From Galaxea fascicularis (lineage: Eukaryota; Cnidaria; Anthozoa; Scleractinia; Euphylliidae), in NCBI GenBank assembly GCA_948470475.1, contig OX419338.1, positions 32,528,382 to 32,592,381 of the forward strand: a stretch of 64,000 bases of DNA, in the 5' to 3' direction. The notes beneath the pieces were generated by a model. It saw nothing but the letters and a program-made list of their open reading frames with translations, searched no databases and was not told the origin of the DNA. Position numbers and translations under genes: made by a program. Below are positions 52,367 to 64,000 of this stretch, one piece after another (position 1 is the first letter of the stretch; each line of letters opens with the position of its first letter).

Positions 52367-55300
52367 TGTGTTTAAAACTCGAAAACACGCTTCAAATCGT
52401 AACTCGGAGAAAATTGGCGTTTAAGCTTTAATGACATGATTATATTAAAGTCTTTATCGAAAAATCGAACCCCATTTTGCCCAGTTTTATACGTTTGTGC
52501 TATGGACTTTTATGGGTACTAAATACTCCCGAGAAATTTCAAAATAATTACATGGAGTTAAGTTGATCATGAGTTGAGTGAGCTACATCAATGCAAAAAA
52601 GCCTTTCGAATTGCATTTGATTACATAAAGCCCTCGAGGTGAAAACAGAAGTTTTTTATTATGATCGAGTTTCAGTTGCAGTGTTTCAGGCGTTTTTCCT
52701 CAAAACATATTAAAATGAAAAAAGGTTCTTATTAAATCAGATATCAAAATATTTAGCGCTAGCTTGCAATTGGAAATGTTATTGAGCCGGCCCTTGGTAA
52801 AACTGGAACTAACAATTAGACATCATTCACATCGCTGATATAAATTAAATAAAGGAAAGACCATTTAAAGTGACTGCAATTCGGAGACAACGATTTATCA
52901 TTTGATCTCCATAATCATACATGTAGTTGACCCCTGTAGTGAAAGAAAACAAGCCGATCTCGTGAGGAACAAAGCCCTGCAGGAGATCAACACTGTTGTA
53001 AATTTGTTGCATGGAATTACAGTCCAACCTCCCCACGACGGCCATCTTGGCGACACAGGAAAGTGACCATTGTAGAGAGATGACCGTTATGGAGACGAAG
53101 GGGTGTAATATGACACATTTTATTTGGAAGGGTGGTACGACATTTCTATTGGGAAAACATGGTTATTGTAGCATATAAATACATAACACAATCAAAATAC
53201 ATATCAATATAACTGACAGAGACCAAAAATAAATGTTCAGAAGTTAAATGTTAACAAAACCAAAAAAAGTTGCAGTAAGTAGATATTCGCTTTTAGCATC
53301 GCAAAGATATTTACAGACCTTAGCATGCTGTGAGGGGAGCAAGTTCGTGCCCCTTTGCAATTTTAGAGGACACGAATTGCAACAACTTACTAATTGTTAA
53401 TCTACTCTGGCCTTCCCCGATGTCCAACATCTTATTTGACTACAAAGTCCTCTCTTTGTGCAACTATTTGTAGCATTAAAAATACATGATCTTGATTCAA
53501 ACAATTTTCGAACACATGGGTACTTCGTGAAGTCCATCCCCACTCGTTTCCAGGTTTCGATCGAAAACAACGCGTCGTGCTAAAACATCTGCTCACCCAG
53601 TACAGTTCTATTCGGTAACAGAGCCGACAACGATTCTCTGTTTTTCAGAACACCTACTTTTCCCCTGGCGCTGAACAGAGCTTTCATCGGACTGGGAAGA
53701 ACGAAAATTTATTATTTTCTTGGATAAAATACTTGGCCCCGAATTAGTCTATTGTTTGACAAGGACAATTTGACGTTTAAGTTTCAGCGGAGGCCTCCTT
53801 TCGATTGCAAAACAAATTTTTGCATGGCCGCAAAAAACGTGAGATGCAAAATTCTTCAGCACGGGTCAATAAACTACCAGGTCTAACCTTGAAACATACA
53901 CTGATAACGGTGTCGCAAATTTTTTTGTTACACTTGTGAAGCAATGGTCACTTTTGTAGTATTCCTTAATTATATCAGATATTCTCACTGGTAACTAGTC
54001 TGCAAATGTATGTGCAAACCTTAAAGAAGTCTAATAAAACCGTACCTTAGTGTTACTCTCTTACCGTTTTTGTAGTTTTCTCAGTTTCAACAGGTTGTCA
54101 GGTAAGACGGTTGAAAGCAGATAAGTTCTACTGTCTAAGCCTCTCTCCGCCGAATACGCAACCACTTTGAGCGACTGCCTTCATTATGAAATTTACAATG
54201 AACTGAACATGTGAACTGAAAAAGAAAACTAATTTTGATAAATTAAAAAGGTCCCTAGTTGACAGTTTAATTATAAGAGGTTCATAATGTTCTTCGATTC
54301 CCCGGGCTGTTAAAACCAGGAAAGACAAACACGGTACTTTAACGGATGACGATTTATGGCATTTGATCATATCATTTGCTCCAAGACTTTTAAGGTAATT
54401 GTACCACACGTCGCTTGACTTGAATTCACGTCAAAAATGCTGGTTTATTGCAGGTACTGTCAAAAACATATTTTGTTTTTTAGGAAATTTCTGTTTATTT
54501 TATGATTTCCGGCAAAATATACGCACGTCAGACATCTGCTTCGTTGACAAGAGAGATTACCTCGGTGTCTTAGAAGGGCATGGAAAGCTTTGATAGATTT
54601 GCTAGCAAGTTCTGGTTGAAAGGCTTAAATTTGGCTTCTGACGAGATACTGTGTACACGAGAAGTAGAAAAAATGTGTACTTATTAAATTCCCGAACGCC
54701 TGAATTAAAAAAAATATAGGAAATACCGAGATATTAAAACCAAGTTTTTTTTAATATGTGTTTGTTTTATTTTTCTTTGCTAGTTTAACATTGTGATTAA
54801 AATAACACACAGTTTGCGGACCATTCAGTCCACAGAATTGTCATACTTAGAGTAGGTAAAACAGAAAAAGAGATCTTTTTTCAGCTGAACTCCCCGTATA
54901 AATCGCAAACAATTTTATCTCATATTATGACTATTTTGACGCTATTATTACTTTTGTTTCCGAAAGGATCTTTGTCCTCCACGGCGATGCCTTGTAGAAA
55001 AGAAATACATCAAAACTGAAAGACACGGGGAATATTCAGTGGAATCGATCGATCATTAACTTAAATCATAATTCGGGGTTGCTTTCACAGTACTGGTAGT
55101 AAATAATTTTTTATCTTGTCTCATTCACTAATGTATTTTCAGTGTCAGTTCCATAACCGGCGAAACAAGGCATCAATTCATTATCATTTCAGTGTGATTT
55201 ATGTGGTGTAGTCTCGTCCTTCAAATACTTGTGCTCGATCCGCATGCAAAATCGGGCGGATCACGGCCTTCGGGGCCTTCATTTATGATAGTGACAAGTA

Positions 55301-56287
55301 ACTACCAAGAAGAAAATAGGTTGCCTTGTTTTAGGGTTGACAATTTAAAATTTAATCTCTCAAAACGTGAATTTGGCGACGATTTTCATTATACCAGAGA
55401 GAAGATATTGATCTTTCTGCAATGCTATTAAAATCAATTCGTCCTACTAGATGTGAGACTGGGCCAAGAAAATGAACCTCCTGTTAATTAAACCATTTTT
55501 TTTACTGCAACCGGCGGCTTGCGCGCACTTGGAGTTCAGTAAGAATTACACGCAAGCTAAAGTCACTTGAACCGACCAAGGAAACACCTGGGAGCAAAAA
55601 TAAAACATTAATTTTTAAAACATTGCGGCTGTGGCCAAAAATGTATTATGAGATGTCCAAGAAGCGTGTTTAAATAATGGCGGGAGGGGTACAAAATTGA
55701 CCAATCAGGGGTGTTTTTATCAAAATCTAGCCGTACGACTCCACCTACAAATTTCAGGATTTGAACTGTGGATAAAAAGAGAAATTTATCGAGAAGAACA
55801 CGAAAATCTGTAAGGCACAATTTTTGCAGTCAGCGAAAATGCTGAATTTTGTTTATTTTTAAAATTAATACAATTCTGTCTGACAGATTAAAAAAATAAA
55901 TTCTACATCTCCATTTTGGTGTATTTTGGCAGATTTCAAAATTTGAACGTAGGTTGCACCGCTAGTTTTTGAGAAATTGAGCGAGGAAAATAGGGTTTTT
56001 AGGTTTTATGCGAACTCCATTGAGGAAAGTATGGCGTATACGTTTGCCAGAGAGAAGCGCGCGCTCTCTCTCCACTTCAACCTCGTGTGTTCAGTTATAA
56101 TGTGGCTTTGTTTACTGCACCGACTACATCTAAGGCCTGTGGAAGGCAGTGACATCGTAGTGAATGTGATTTCTTTTATATTTGTTCACGGTCACTTCAT
56201 TCGGGATTTTTACACGACACAGTCACATTTTGTTCTTCATTTTTGCTTTGGAGTTTTCCTTCGTCAGTTCAGTTCGTGTGACTTTAG
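52367..56287. other. Mostly featureless interval with one repeat at 53025-53110
   Basis: 53025-53110 carries CAGTCCAACCTCCCCACGAC through GAGAGATGACCGTTATGGAG, a contiguous relative of the split repeat at 5620-5990. Otherwise no gene, RNA or element is recognisable. Short open frames are not supported by any motif. Confidence 0.45.
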
Positions 56288-56349
56288 CAACCTCGTTCCC
56301 AGGGTTTCTCCTCTTTCCGTCCCCTGGAGAGACCCTGGGAACGAGGTTG
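56288..56349. mobile_element. 62-bp hairpin repeat (CAACCTCGTTCCCAGGGT)
   Basis: Perfect 18-bp inverted arms CAACCTCGTTCCCAGGGT flank a 26-bp centre that itself has partly complementary CTCC and GGAG. This is a tiny foldback repeat of a kind common in cnidarian genomes. Chance frames through it give protein-like strings that should not be taken as genes. Confidence 0.75.
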
Positions 56350-57359
56350 TGACTTAAGCTCGCGTGTGATTTTTCATCCAACATCGCTTTTGTTGCACAC
56401 AACATGGGGTGGCTAAACTGCTTTTTTTTTCAACGGCACTGGAGTATTCAAATAATCATTTTAAACCCCAGTTTAATTTTCCAGTCTTTCTTAAGAACTA
56501 CTGCATACTCCACAGCGGTTTTAAATTTAAGGGATTTTTATAGAGATGACATCAACCGCCTTGCAACTGAAATATCAAAGATATGTCAGTTGGGCATCTC
56601 AATTGTAATTAAACTTTAAAACGAAAGTTAAGCGAATCATATCAACTGCCCTGCGTTGATACACTCCTTTTTAATAAGGATTAAGGTTACTTCAAACCTT
56701 CGCGGGTGTCCTCCAGGAAATAAATTCGTACACGTGCTGTTTTCAAGAAAACCCCAACAAAAACTATATTTCAGTAGAAAGGATTTAGAGTGTAGCATTC
56801 GATAAAATTACGCCCTATTTTTCTGCTCCTTTCTTAAAGGCGATAGAAGCCGGTAAACGCCAAAATTACATTCTGATATTCCGTCGAATTAGTAGGGTAT
56901 CAAATGCGATCGTCGATGCAAAATAACTGTGCAGTGTTAATCACAAAGCATCAATCCCTCAAAGTGTTTTCGAATTTTCACGTATTTCTATTGATTATCT
57001 TTTTTTATAGATCTTGTTCAAGAATCGATTCCCAAAACGTGTTGCGTCAGAGGCCAGCCACGAATGGCCGTAGCCAAACTTCAGAACAAGAAGAGGCAAG
57101 TTTCGCGGAGCGCCGAAGGGGGAAATCTAGAGGCTCTAGATTGATACTCGCTGGGGAGTCCTCGTCTTTTCAGTGGGGATTATGACATTTTTGTGGTTTG
57201 TTAACTTTTATTAAAAAATCTCTTTTCTCGATATTTCACGCACGTTTTAAGATTTTCTTTTCATTTTTTGGTAAATATTAGCTTAAACAATGAACTGTAA
57301 TTTGGTTGAGAAAAAAGATTTGAAGTACCCAAGTAAAGATGCATTTGACTAGCCCGCAA
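56350..57359. other. No gene recognised
   Basis: AT-rich interval; no motif, repeat end or splice-bounded exon that I can support. Confidence 0.4.
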
Positions 57360-57720
57360 AGTAGGCGTCTTTTGGCCTGCAGTGCAGGCGTATTTTGGGC
57401 GAGCGGTTGCGCATATTCCCGCATCGAGTGTTTAGGCCGCCATCTTGGATTAGGTAAACGGTGGAGGCTTGGGACGAAGAAAAAAATGCCAAGGGAGCTG
57501 GTGTGAAGTAGAAAAATTGGAGAGGGGGAAGGGGGAGGGGAGGGGAAACGGTTTTTTCTTTCTACCTCGCCCCCTCTGCCCCACCCACGACTCGCCCTTT
57601 CTCACTCGTCTTTGCGAATCCAAAATGGCGGCTAAACACTCGAACGATTAAACCGCCTGCATTGCAAGCTAGTGCCGTGGTGCAGGCGAACGCTCGTTTA
57701 AAGGCCGCCATTTTTGCAGT
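57360..57720. repeat. GC-rich repeat with GCCTGCAGTGCAGGCG words
   Basis: Inverted GCCTGC/GCAGGCG words at 57376-57390 and 57655-57690, the GGCCGCCATCTTGG-type word near both ends, and a purine-rich block (57510-57550). It resembles the 44356-44742 repeats and is probably a MITE. Confidence 0.45.
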
Positions 57721-57744
57721 GCAGCAAATTGAGAATTGGGACTA

Positions 57745-58085
57745 GTGGATTGGATATCTGTTACCTTTTCTTGCGACAGACAACAGCCTGACGGAAAACA
57801 ACGCACGTACATACATTAGACCAACAAAAGACGGATCAAAACGCACCAATCGCTGCGTACAGTCTTCACTACCAATTGGTTGGTTTAACTGACAGTCGAC
57901 CAACAACATCGAGACTTCGCTGACCAATCACATCAACGATTAGACCATTTATACCAGGTATTGACGTTACACTAATCATTTGACTCTGATGATGACTCCC
58001 ACTCAGGTTGTCGAAACGTCAGTCAGTGTCACCTCAAACAGTCCTTCTCAGGACTTCATGCACCCACCAGGATGATCATACTCCA
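57745..58085 (+). mobile_element. Penelope-like element 3' region
   Basis: Contains GACTCTGATGATGACTCCCA, CAGGTTGTCGAAACGTCAGT and CAGTCCTTCTCAGGACTTC, then CACCAGGATGATCA. I associate this string with 3' ends of cnidarian Penelope-like elements. Upstream decayed sequence includes AACAACGCACGTACATACAT. No coding part remains. Confidence 0.5.
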
Positions 58086-59084
58086 CTTATCAGTTTGGTT
58101 TTTGTTTGTTTGTTATGAGTCTCAAAGTGTAGACAAAGCGGAAGCCGGGTATTCTAGGCGTCTTTAATATGAAACGCTTGGTAATTACCAAGCCCGTCAC
58201 CAGTTATAAGGCCATCTAAAAGTCGTGATGTTTGTCGAACTGTTTTAAAAAATCATGGTCCAATTCTAGGTGATCTAATAATCATCATGTCATTGGGCAA
58301 CGGAAAAAGAGCCCTCTCCGATTCGCTTACAGCACCTTTTTCAATATTATATCAAGCCACTGGCTTTACGTCATTAGCGAATGGTACTTCTAAAATCTTG
58401 GGTCTCGTAAATGTTTCGACAGCCTTTGCGAAGAGTCTCGAAGTCTCGTTTATAGTGCACTTATTTCGGTCTCGAAGTTTCGCATGTTTAGTCTCCGTCT
58501 CGGATTTTCAAACAAGGGTCTCGGCGTCTTGCGAGTCTTGGATTTTACCATTCGCCAGCCCTACAATTAGTTTATCTACAGCGATTTTATGCTGACGTTA
58601 GTTCTGACGATCAACGTGCGTGCTGCGCATTCTCCGGAGTTTGTTGATTCATGTAAGACGTCACAAAATGTAACATTTAGCAACTACTTACATGAAGTAA
58701 ATTCCCATTTTTTTATGCCAACCGCCATTGTGCATGGCTGCGAAGCTGATATACTTCGTTCTTTCTGATATCACTAGTTGAAACAACTTCTTAACTGTAA
58801 AAATCAAAGAAATTGTTGGGAAAGAATTTAAATGCTTCAAAGATAAGGTAAGTGGTTCGAAACGAATGACATCGATTCGTATTCCATCGAGTGGGATCGT
58901 CACAAACATTGTGGTGTTGAGACTGCAATGCGTACATACAAACTGGAAATCATCTTTACTTATGGGATTTCCATTTATTACGCCTTCGTTGAAACGGTGT
59001 GTTTACCCAATTGCAATATCATAATTAACAAACAGTTTACCTAACTCACTCTAATGACAATGTAAGTACGATATCATGGAAGAC
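58086..59084. other. No gene recognised
   Basis: No motif or repeat end identified on either strand. Confidence 0.4.
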
Positions 59085-59418
59085 AATAGACCTTTTTACC
59101 GATACGGCGGCCATCTTGAATTCCGAGGAAATTATGGGATACCCAGGGGGCAGATGAGAAATAATTATAAAGAATACTGTGGCGTGATATCTTTTAACAA
59201 TAATTTTTCGCTAACCATAGAGACCACTGCCAAATACCGTGACAGAAAGATGTAACGCTTGTAATATTTGTTTTGGAATATGAGAGACAAGCAGTAAAAG
59301 TTTATCTTGAAAGCTGTGTGGGATACATTTTGCAGCGATTGCCCCCTCGGCAGCCCATAATTTCTCGGTCAAAACAATAGAATTCAAGACGGCCGCCGTA
59401 TCGGTAAAAAGGTCTATT
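59085..59418. mobile_element. 334-bp MITE with about 39-bp inverted ends
   Basis: Starts AATAGACCTTTTTACCGATA and ends with the complement; inverted ends run about 39 bp through CGGCGGCCATCTTGAATTC with one or two changes. A GATATCATGG direct repeat lies outside both ends (59070-59079 and 59427-59436) but is not adjacent, so it is not a clear target duplication. Confidence 0.8.
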
Positions 59419-59548
59419 CAAGATAAGATATCATGGTCTCGTATATGTTAAATAATTTATTTTATCATCTTATGAGCACGACTGTCAAGTGAATACTATC
59501 GGCAGTCGGCAAACTTAAGACTGTGTGCAACTGACGGTCTAACATTTT

Positions 59549-59997
59549 TTAGTAAAATCCAACTAGAGGTCTATTATCAATGCTGCGTTCTGATTGGTTG
59601 AGCTACTAGTAGGCTATTTGCTATAGCTCACTAGTAGCGAAAAGCGCCGGCTTTGAAAACCAAAATAATGGCGGCTGAATCGCGTTTTACTGAAGTTTCG
59701 GACGAGTATTTGAGCTCATTATTACATAAATCTATAAAAAAATCTACAAAGAAGTCAACTAAATATGAAATGAAGATATTTAACGGTAGGAATGCACAAA
59801 ATAAATTTGAACTATTGACCGAAATGTTACCGTAAATTTGACTCCTTTTGCAGCTACTATTTCTATCGTCTTTGTTTTGGCGGCAAATAAGAATTAAAGT
59901 CTAGCTTTAACTAGCGAGAGATGTTTTGTCTCGATATTTTTTTGACCAACTAGTTGGATTTTACTAAAACATGGCCTCATGGGCTATTGACTCAGAA

Positions 59998-60023
<26 letters not shown>
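59549..60023 (+). mobile_element. Inverted-repeat element with hairpin remnant, copy 2
   Basis: Body 59549-59969 is bounded by TTAGTAAAATCCAACTAG and its exact complement. It is followed by the right arm of the hairpin seen complete in copy 1 (39736-39836). It carries the small ORF at 59668-59835. Together the two copies define the element. Confidence 0.7.
59668..59835 (+). CDS. 55-residue ORF inside the inverted-repeat element
   Basis: MAAESRFTEVSDEYLSSLLH followed by KSIKKSTKKSTKYEMKIFNG. The N-terminal pattern (RFxxVSxxxL...NTKKxTKxxxKxF) resembles the opening of cnidarian proteins with a DUF3504/Crypton-like tyrosine recombinase domain. That domain is absent. It is either a captured first exon or the degenerate start of the element's own protein. 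In copy 1 the frame is broken. Confidence 0.4.
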   Translation: MAAESRFTEVSDEYLSSLLHKSIKKSTKKSTKYEMKIFNGRNAQNKFELLTEMLP

Positions 60024-60030
<7 letters not shown>

Positions 60031-60074
60031 ACCTGTTTTGCGTTACTTTTCGTGTATGAAATTTCGATGTCGTG

Positions 60075-61103
60075 TCAGATTGACGAAACAGTTTTTCTTC
60101 TTCTTAACTCAGTGGCTTCATGTTCTTGTTTAGTATCCTGACAGAATATCTTCTTGACCATGTATTTGAGGCAACATCTGTAATTGGTACTTGGAATGGC
60201 GTAGATGAATGGATTCAAGGAACAGTTCAGGAGAGTCAGGTACTGCACACCCAGCTTCAAGCGAAAGAAGACGACTCGGAAATGTGAAGCATACTTGCTG
60301 GTTAACTCGTTAAACTGAAGAATCAGCACCACTCCATAGGGAACAAACGCAACGAAAAACACGCCTGTGAGTACCACCAGCACAATCAGCAATCTCTTCT
60401 TTTCGTTCACAGATCTGTGTGCGCTCACCTCCCTGACCCTGCTACATATAGTTTTAGAGCAGTACAAGCCAAAGAGAATTTTGTAGTAACAGAAGACGAT
60501 CCCAAAGAACGGGGCCAACGTTAAGGTGACAATCAAAACTGTGACGTACACTCTCATCTTATCAGAGTCGTCGCCAGGGGAACAATGGGGCGAGTTGGGC
60601 CTATGATCTACGGACACAAAGAGAGGGGTAACCATTATGATGGAAGCCATCCAGATGCCAGTCAAAAAGTAAGCGATCTTGTCAGTGGACATCCTTCTGG
60701 TTGCGATCAACGGTTTCATCATTGCTTTATATCTCTCGACTGCTAGGAGGGTTAACGTTAATGTCGTCACCAGAAGCGTTACCATGGTGATATTGTTGGT
60801 GTAAATGAACTTGCAAAGGAAGCTGCCAAGAAAGCCTGTTGGAAAAGGTTGCTTAACAGGAATAAGAAGATGGATGGTCGTAAAAATCAGCGTAGTGATG
60901 TCTGCAGCCGCCACGTTCACCAAAAGGTAATTAGTAGTGGTTCTCATACTGTGAAATGTTTTGATCACGGCAAATATAAGGGCGTTACTAATCAGTCCAA
61001 CCGCTATGATGAGCCACAGGAATACCATTCGGACCTGCAGCTCAGTCTGGTTTGGTTGGGTTCTGGTGATGGTCAGGGTAGAGTTGTTGAACGGAGCTGA
61101 CAT
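60075..61103 (-). CDS. Class A G-protein-coupled receptor, intronless, third family member
   Basis: A 342-residue seven-transmembrane receptor from an ATG (61101-61103) giving MSAPFNNSTLTITRTQPNQT, with glycosylation sites in the N-terminus. It aligns with the two duplicated receptors without gaps through the first five helices. Shared features are TTTNYLLVNVAAAD (Asp68), Cys97, LLAVERY (ERY 123-125), TDKIAY, Trp151, Pro160 and Pro198. Helix 6 has FVPY, again without the usual Trp, and helix 7 NPFIY at 297-301. Differences are ISN instead of IGN in helix 1 and about eight extra residues in the loop before helix 7. The ligand is unknown. Confidence 0.94.
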   Translation of the reverse strand: MSAPFNNSTLTITRTQPNQTELQVRMVFLWLIIAVGLISNALIFAVIKTFHSMRTTTNYLLVNVAAADITTLIFTTIHLLIPVKQPFPTGFLGSFLCKFIYTNNITMVTLLVTTLTLTLLAVERYKAMMKPLIATRRMSTDKIAYFLTGIWMASIIMVTPLFVSVDHRPNSPHCSPGDDSDKMRVYVTVLIVTLTLAPFFGIVFCYYKILFGLYCSKTICSRVREVSAHRSVNEKKRLLIVLVVLTGVFFVAFVPYGVVLILQFNELTSKYASHFRVVFFRLKLGVQYLTLLNCSLNPFIYAIPSTNYRCCLKYMVKKIFCQDTKQEHEATELRRRKTVSSI

Positions 61104-61994
61104 GATTTTACTGTCAATAACCTGCTTACAATGGATGAAAAAGAAGTGGAAGACGTCATTAAGTCATTGATTCCGGCTTTCTCCAATAAAATTAATGCCA
61201 AGATAATATATTGAACAGCATCGTCAAATTGGGAAGGGGTAATACCTAACGTACACTATTCTGCTAGGTTGATAGTAAAATCCTCACTCCCTATTTGAAG
61301 GGATTTGGGGGAGCGGGATTTGGGGCAAAACACGAATATTTTTAGCCATTTTGGTCTCGTCTAGGGTTGCGCACGAAGAAGGGGTGTCCTGTATTTATAA
61401 TTTTGACCGCATTCTCATCATACGCATTTCGTCAACAACAACAACAAGCCTTATTTTCTCCGTTTAGATAATACTTTACAGACATTTAATTATTTTAATT
61501 GTAAAAGAAAGATGGGGACTGGCTGCCTGAAATAACCATAGAGTTAAAGAGGGCAGGCAGCCAGTTTACTTCGTCCTACAAAGGGTTTAATTGTATGAAA
61601 GGCTTCTTATTCCGCAACGTGAAATTTCCTTTATCCAACTTGTATGACAATTTTTTTCCATGATCATTGAGGCCGCTTGTATCAAGGCGAGGGCAACAGG
61701 CTAATGTGGGATTTATGAGGAAATACAATCGTTCTGCATGTGCGCTTTTTATTTTGGTATTGTATCTTAAGTCGGCCGTTAAAAAAGGAACATGAAATCA
61801 TCAAATTTAAAGTTTTCTCAAGGACATTACTGCATCGACACATTTTTCCTTTTTCCACTTCACTTGACCGCCAGCTGTTCTTAGTTTTAGCCCGTATAGC
61901 TCGCCTTCATTTTAAAATAATAGCCACGTATGGTTACAATAACGGAAATCCGTATTTTGAAGGGATGTGTTCATTGCCATTGCTGTTGTCATTG
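61104..61994. other. Receptor 5' flank and intergenic DNA with a small hairpin
   Basis: A 12-bp perfect inverted repeat (ACTGGCTGCCTG at 61518-61529, complement at 61554-61565) is the only structure. The receptor promoter presumably lies near its left end. Confidence 0.5.
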
Positions 61995-62090
61995 AATGAA
62001 TGAACAAACGAACGAACGAACGAACGAACGAACGGACGGACGGACGGACGGACGGACGGACGGACGAACGAACGAACGAACGAATGAATG
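61995..62090 (+). repeat. GAAC/GGAC compound microsatellite
   Basis: Tetranucleotide array: GAAC units, then about nine GGAC units, then GAAC again, bordered by GAAT units. The symmetric arrangement suggests a point mutation in one unit that then expanded centrally. Confidence 0.9.
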
Positions 62091-64000
62091 GCTTAGGGTA
62101 TGAGCTAGTTTACCGATCATAAAGCTAAGCTTTGTTTTGTTATTGTAGTAATGTAAAAATGTTTGCCTAAGTGCAAACATGATATGTTTCCATGATTACA
62201 CTAACATGACAAGCAAAAGCGAAGATGCCGACTGGATAAGAACCCCTCTAATTGGGGCATTATAGAGCTGTGCAGAGGAGCACTAACAGATTTGACCTCC
62301 TTAGTGAGGATATTGCTGTCTTTTAAATAAACTATCTATGATGTCGATAGTCAAACTAAATACTGGCAAGTAGTTATATGAGCTATATTAAGGGGTATCT
62401 CTACTGAAAACCTTTTTACTGCGACTTAATTGTGATGAAAATATGATATGAGCTTTACTTGAAACGAATTTGCTGATAAGGGTTAAGTTATTCTGATTCA
62501 ATCCTAGTGAGGTAATGGTCGCTCAACGTTGTTGGAAGTTCAGTCGCTTCGAGTCCATCTAGTATTATTTCCTCCCACACAAGATTGATCATATGTTCAC
62601 CAATATTGATGCAATGTCTTCTGTAATAGGCTACCTGAATGCTGAAACGCTTGCAGACCTCTGCAAGTCTTAACTGCAGAACGAGTAGTCATCGCAAAAA
62701 TCGTTTCACGAAAGCAAATCGTAATATGTTAACTTCGTGCTATCAGATTGAGAAAAAGAACTTAATAGCTCCTAATGAATTCAGATTTCTTTCCACTTAC
62801 CAAAACTCTCAGTGTTCGTTATCTTCATCATCTCCGAAAGGTTTATCGACACGCATTTTAGTTTTCCGTGATGGAGTGAGAAAAGATGCTCAAAAGATGA
62901 CAAACTAATCAAATAATGTGCAAAACTGATAAAAAATCAAGCGTTCACTGGAAAAAATTAACGCTTCTAGTCCACAAAATACTATTTAATTATCAACTAA
63001 ACGACCACCTTATCGGCTGTCATTAGCTGAACAAACAGTTAACCGATATATTTTTGCATTAGGTGTGCGCTATCTATGACGCGACGCCCTGAGGGCCCGT
63101 GAGAAAGCCACATATGTTTTAAGGCAATTGAATGGGTCATGTGCGTGTATTATCTTTTTATGTGCTTTTAATGTTTGCGAATTAAATTTCGCTAGCGTTT
63201 ACTAATCTCGAGAAAAAAAATCGGCAACCTTGATAAAGCCATAGAAAAGGAATAAAAGGTGTTTCTTTTATTAATCATCGACACCAAAGCTTGAGTCGCG
63301 GTCACGTGATATACTTTTTCTCGACCAACGGTCATAGCCGAGATGTAACTGTATTCATTCACTTGCTTCAGTAACCCAAGCCAAGTCGTGAAAATGCATG
63401 TTTTTTCTTTAAGCTTTAAGCTTTAAAAAAGTAGGACATTTTTAAATCTGTTAATCTTTTCCACTGATATGGTCATTGTCAGGAGAAATGAAAGGAATAC
63501 TGATTTTTCACCACAGAAAAGTAATTCCAATAATTTCCATGTACAGATGCAACCGTTTAACTGTTATAGCAGCAAACAGTGCGAATTGAAATTATATTTC
63601 AATATACATCATCTGAAAAATCATTTACTTCAGGGAATTTCAGGCATTAAAAACATAAATAAGCATGAATAAGCGTGAAGAAGCACGAAAGTAATAATCC
63701 CATTAATAGTTCTTTTCCACACAGAGAGAAACGTTAAAACAACATGGTTCAGCGTAATTAATCGTACTGCTTAAAAGAGTTTCACAGGAGCTTTCATTTT
63801 AATGAATGGTATTGATTTAGGATTTTATCCTCTTACAACAAACTTGTGCAACACGTTAAACAATTGCCGCGAGTATTGTTCCATAACATTCAGTATTTTA
63901 ACATGCATCATTTGAAACGACTAAGGGAAAACATCTTAGTGGAATATATAAACGCTATCAAGGGAGTCCAATCGATAGCAGTCATCATAATTATCTGCGG
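62091..64000. other. No gene recognised
   Basis: AT-rich to the window end; no exon, RNA gene or element end that I can support. Confidence 0.4.

Noticed and set aside
56223..56405. Protein-like string over the CAACCTCGTTCCCAGGGT hairpin
   Set aside because: The frame is created by the inverted repeat itself.
57985..58030. Hammerhead ribozyme around CTGATGATGA...CGAAACGTC
   Set aside because: The flanks pair with each other as a simple stem typical of Penelope-like 3' regions, and the helix arrangement of a hammerhead is not met.
61989..62180. Ser-Val-Arg-Pro repeat protein
   Set aside because: It is the translation of the GAAC/GGAC microsatellite.
1..64000. CRISPR array or bacterial operon structure
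   Set aside because: No regularly spaced direct repeats with unique spacers; gene density, introns-like signals and retroelements are those of an animal genome.

Overview
The window is AT-rich, gene-poor, repeat-dense animal DNA. It most likely comes from a stony coral or a close cnidarian relative. The reasons are intronless rhodopsin-family receptor genes in a small cluster, a Penelope-like retroelement of the reverse transcriptase plus GIY-YIG type, tRNA-derived SINEs, and many short inverted-repeat elements of kinds I associate with cnidarian genomes. Species cannot be fixed from the sequence.

Layout. (1) Positions 1-33533 are two tandem copies of one segment. Unit A (1 to about 19663, left end outside the window) and unit B (from at or before 20281 to about 33533) align in the same order and orientation. 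Each carries a cluster of three paralogues of a small membrane-tethered protein (two on the minus strand, one of them only a 5' fragment, facing one on the plus strand), then a tRNA-derived SINE, a LINE 3' remnant, an intronless G-protein-coupled receptor gene, and a GATCAC-rich tract. The units differ by clean insertions and losses, so each often serves as the empty-site control for the other. Unit A alone has a 493-bp captured exon, a 191-bp MITE and a 5.4-kb inverted-repeat element that itself contains a 656-bp MITE. Unit B alone has a 151-bp palindrome, a composite hairpin element and a 24-bp hAT-like palindrome. (2) Positions 33534-60000 hold almost no recognisable host genes. They contain a dead Penelope-like element (about 42070-44345), three tRNA-like sequences in a nested palindrome flanked by TA repeats (40.1-41.4 kb), a two-ORF element bounded by related ends (48484-49945), SINEs and several MITEs. 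(3) A third receptor gene of the same family lies at 60075-61103. The last 3 kb hold only a microsatellite and no gene I can support.

Biology. The host genes are three class A receptors, probably sensing peptides or other small ligands at the cell surface, and a small protein family. I infer the latter to be LRAT/PLAAT-like thiol hydrolases or acyltransferases with a C-terminal membrane anchor, from a His, His, Asn-Cys arrangement and overall architecture. After the segmental duplication the two units decayed reciprocally: unit A keeps the plus-strand copy intact and unit B keeps the minus-strand copy nearly intact, while their counterparts are frameshifted. All similarity statements were made by eye; no alignment or database search was run.
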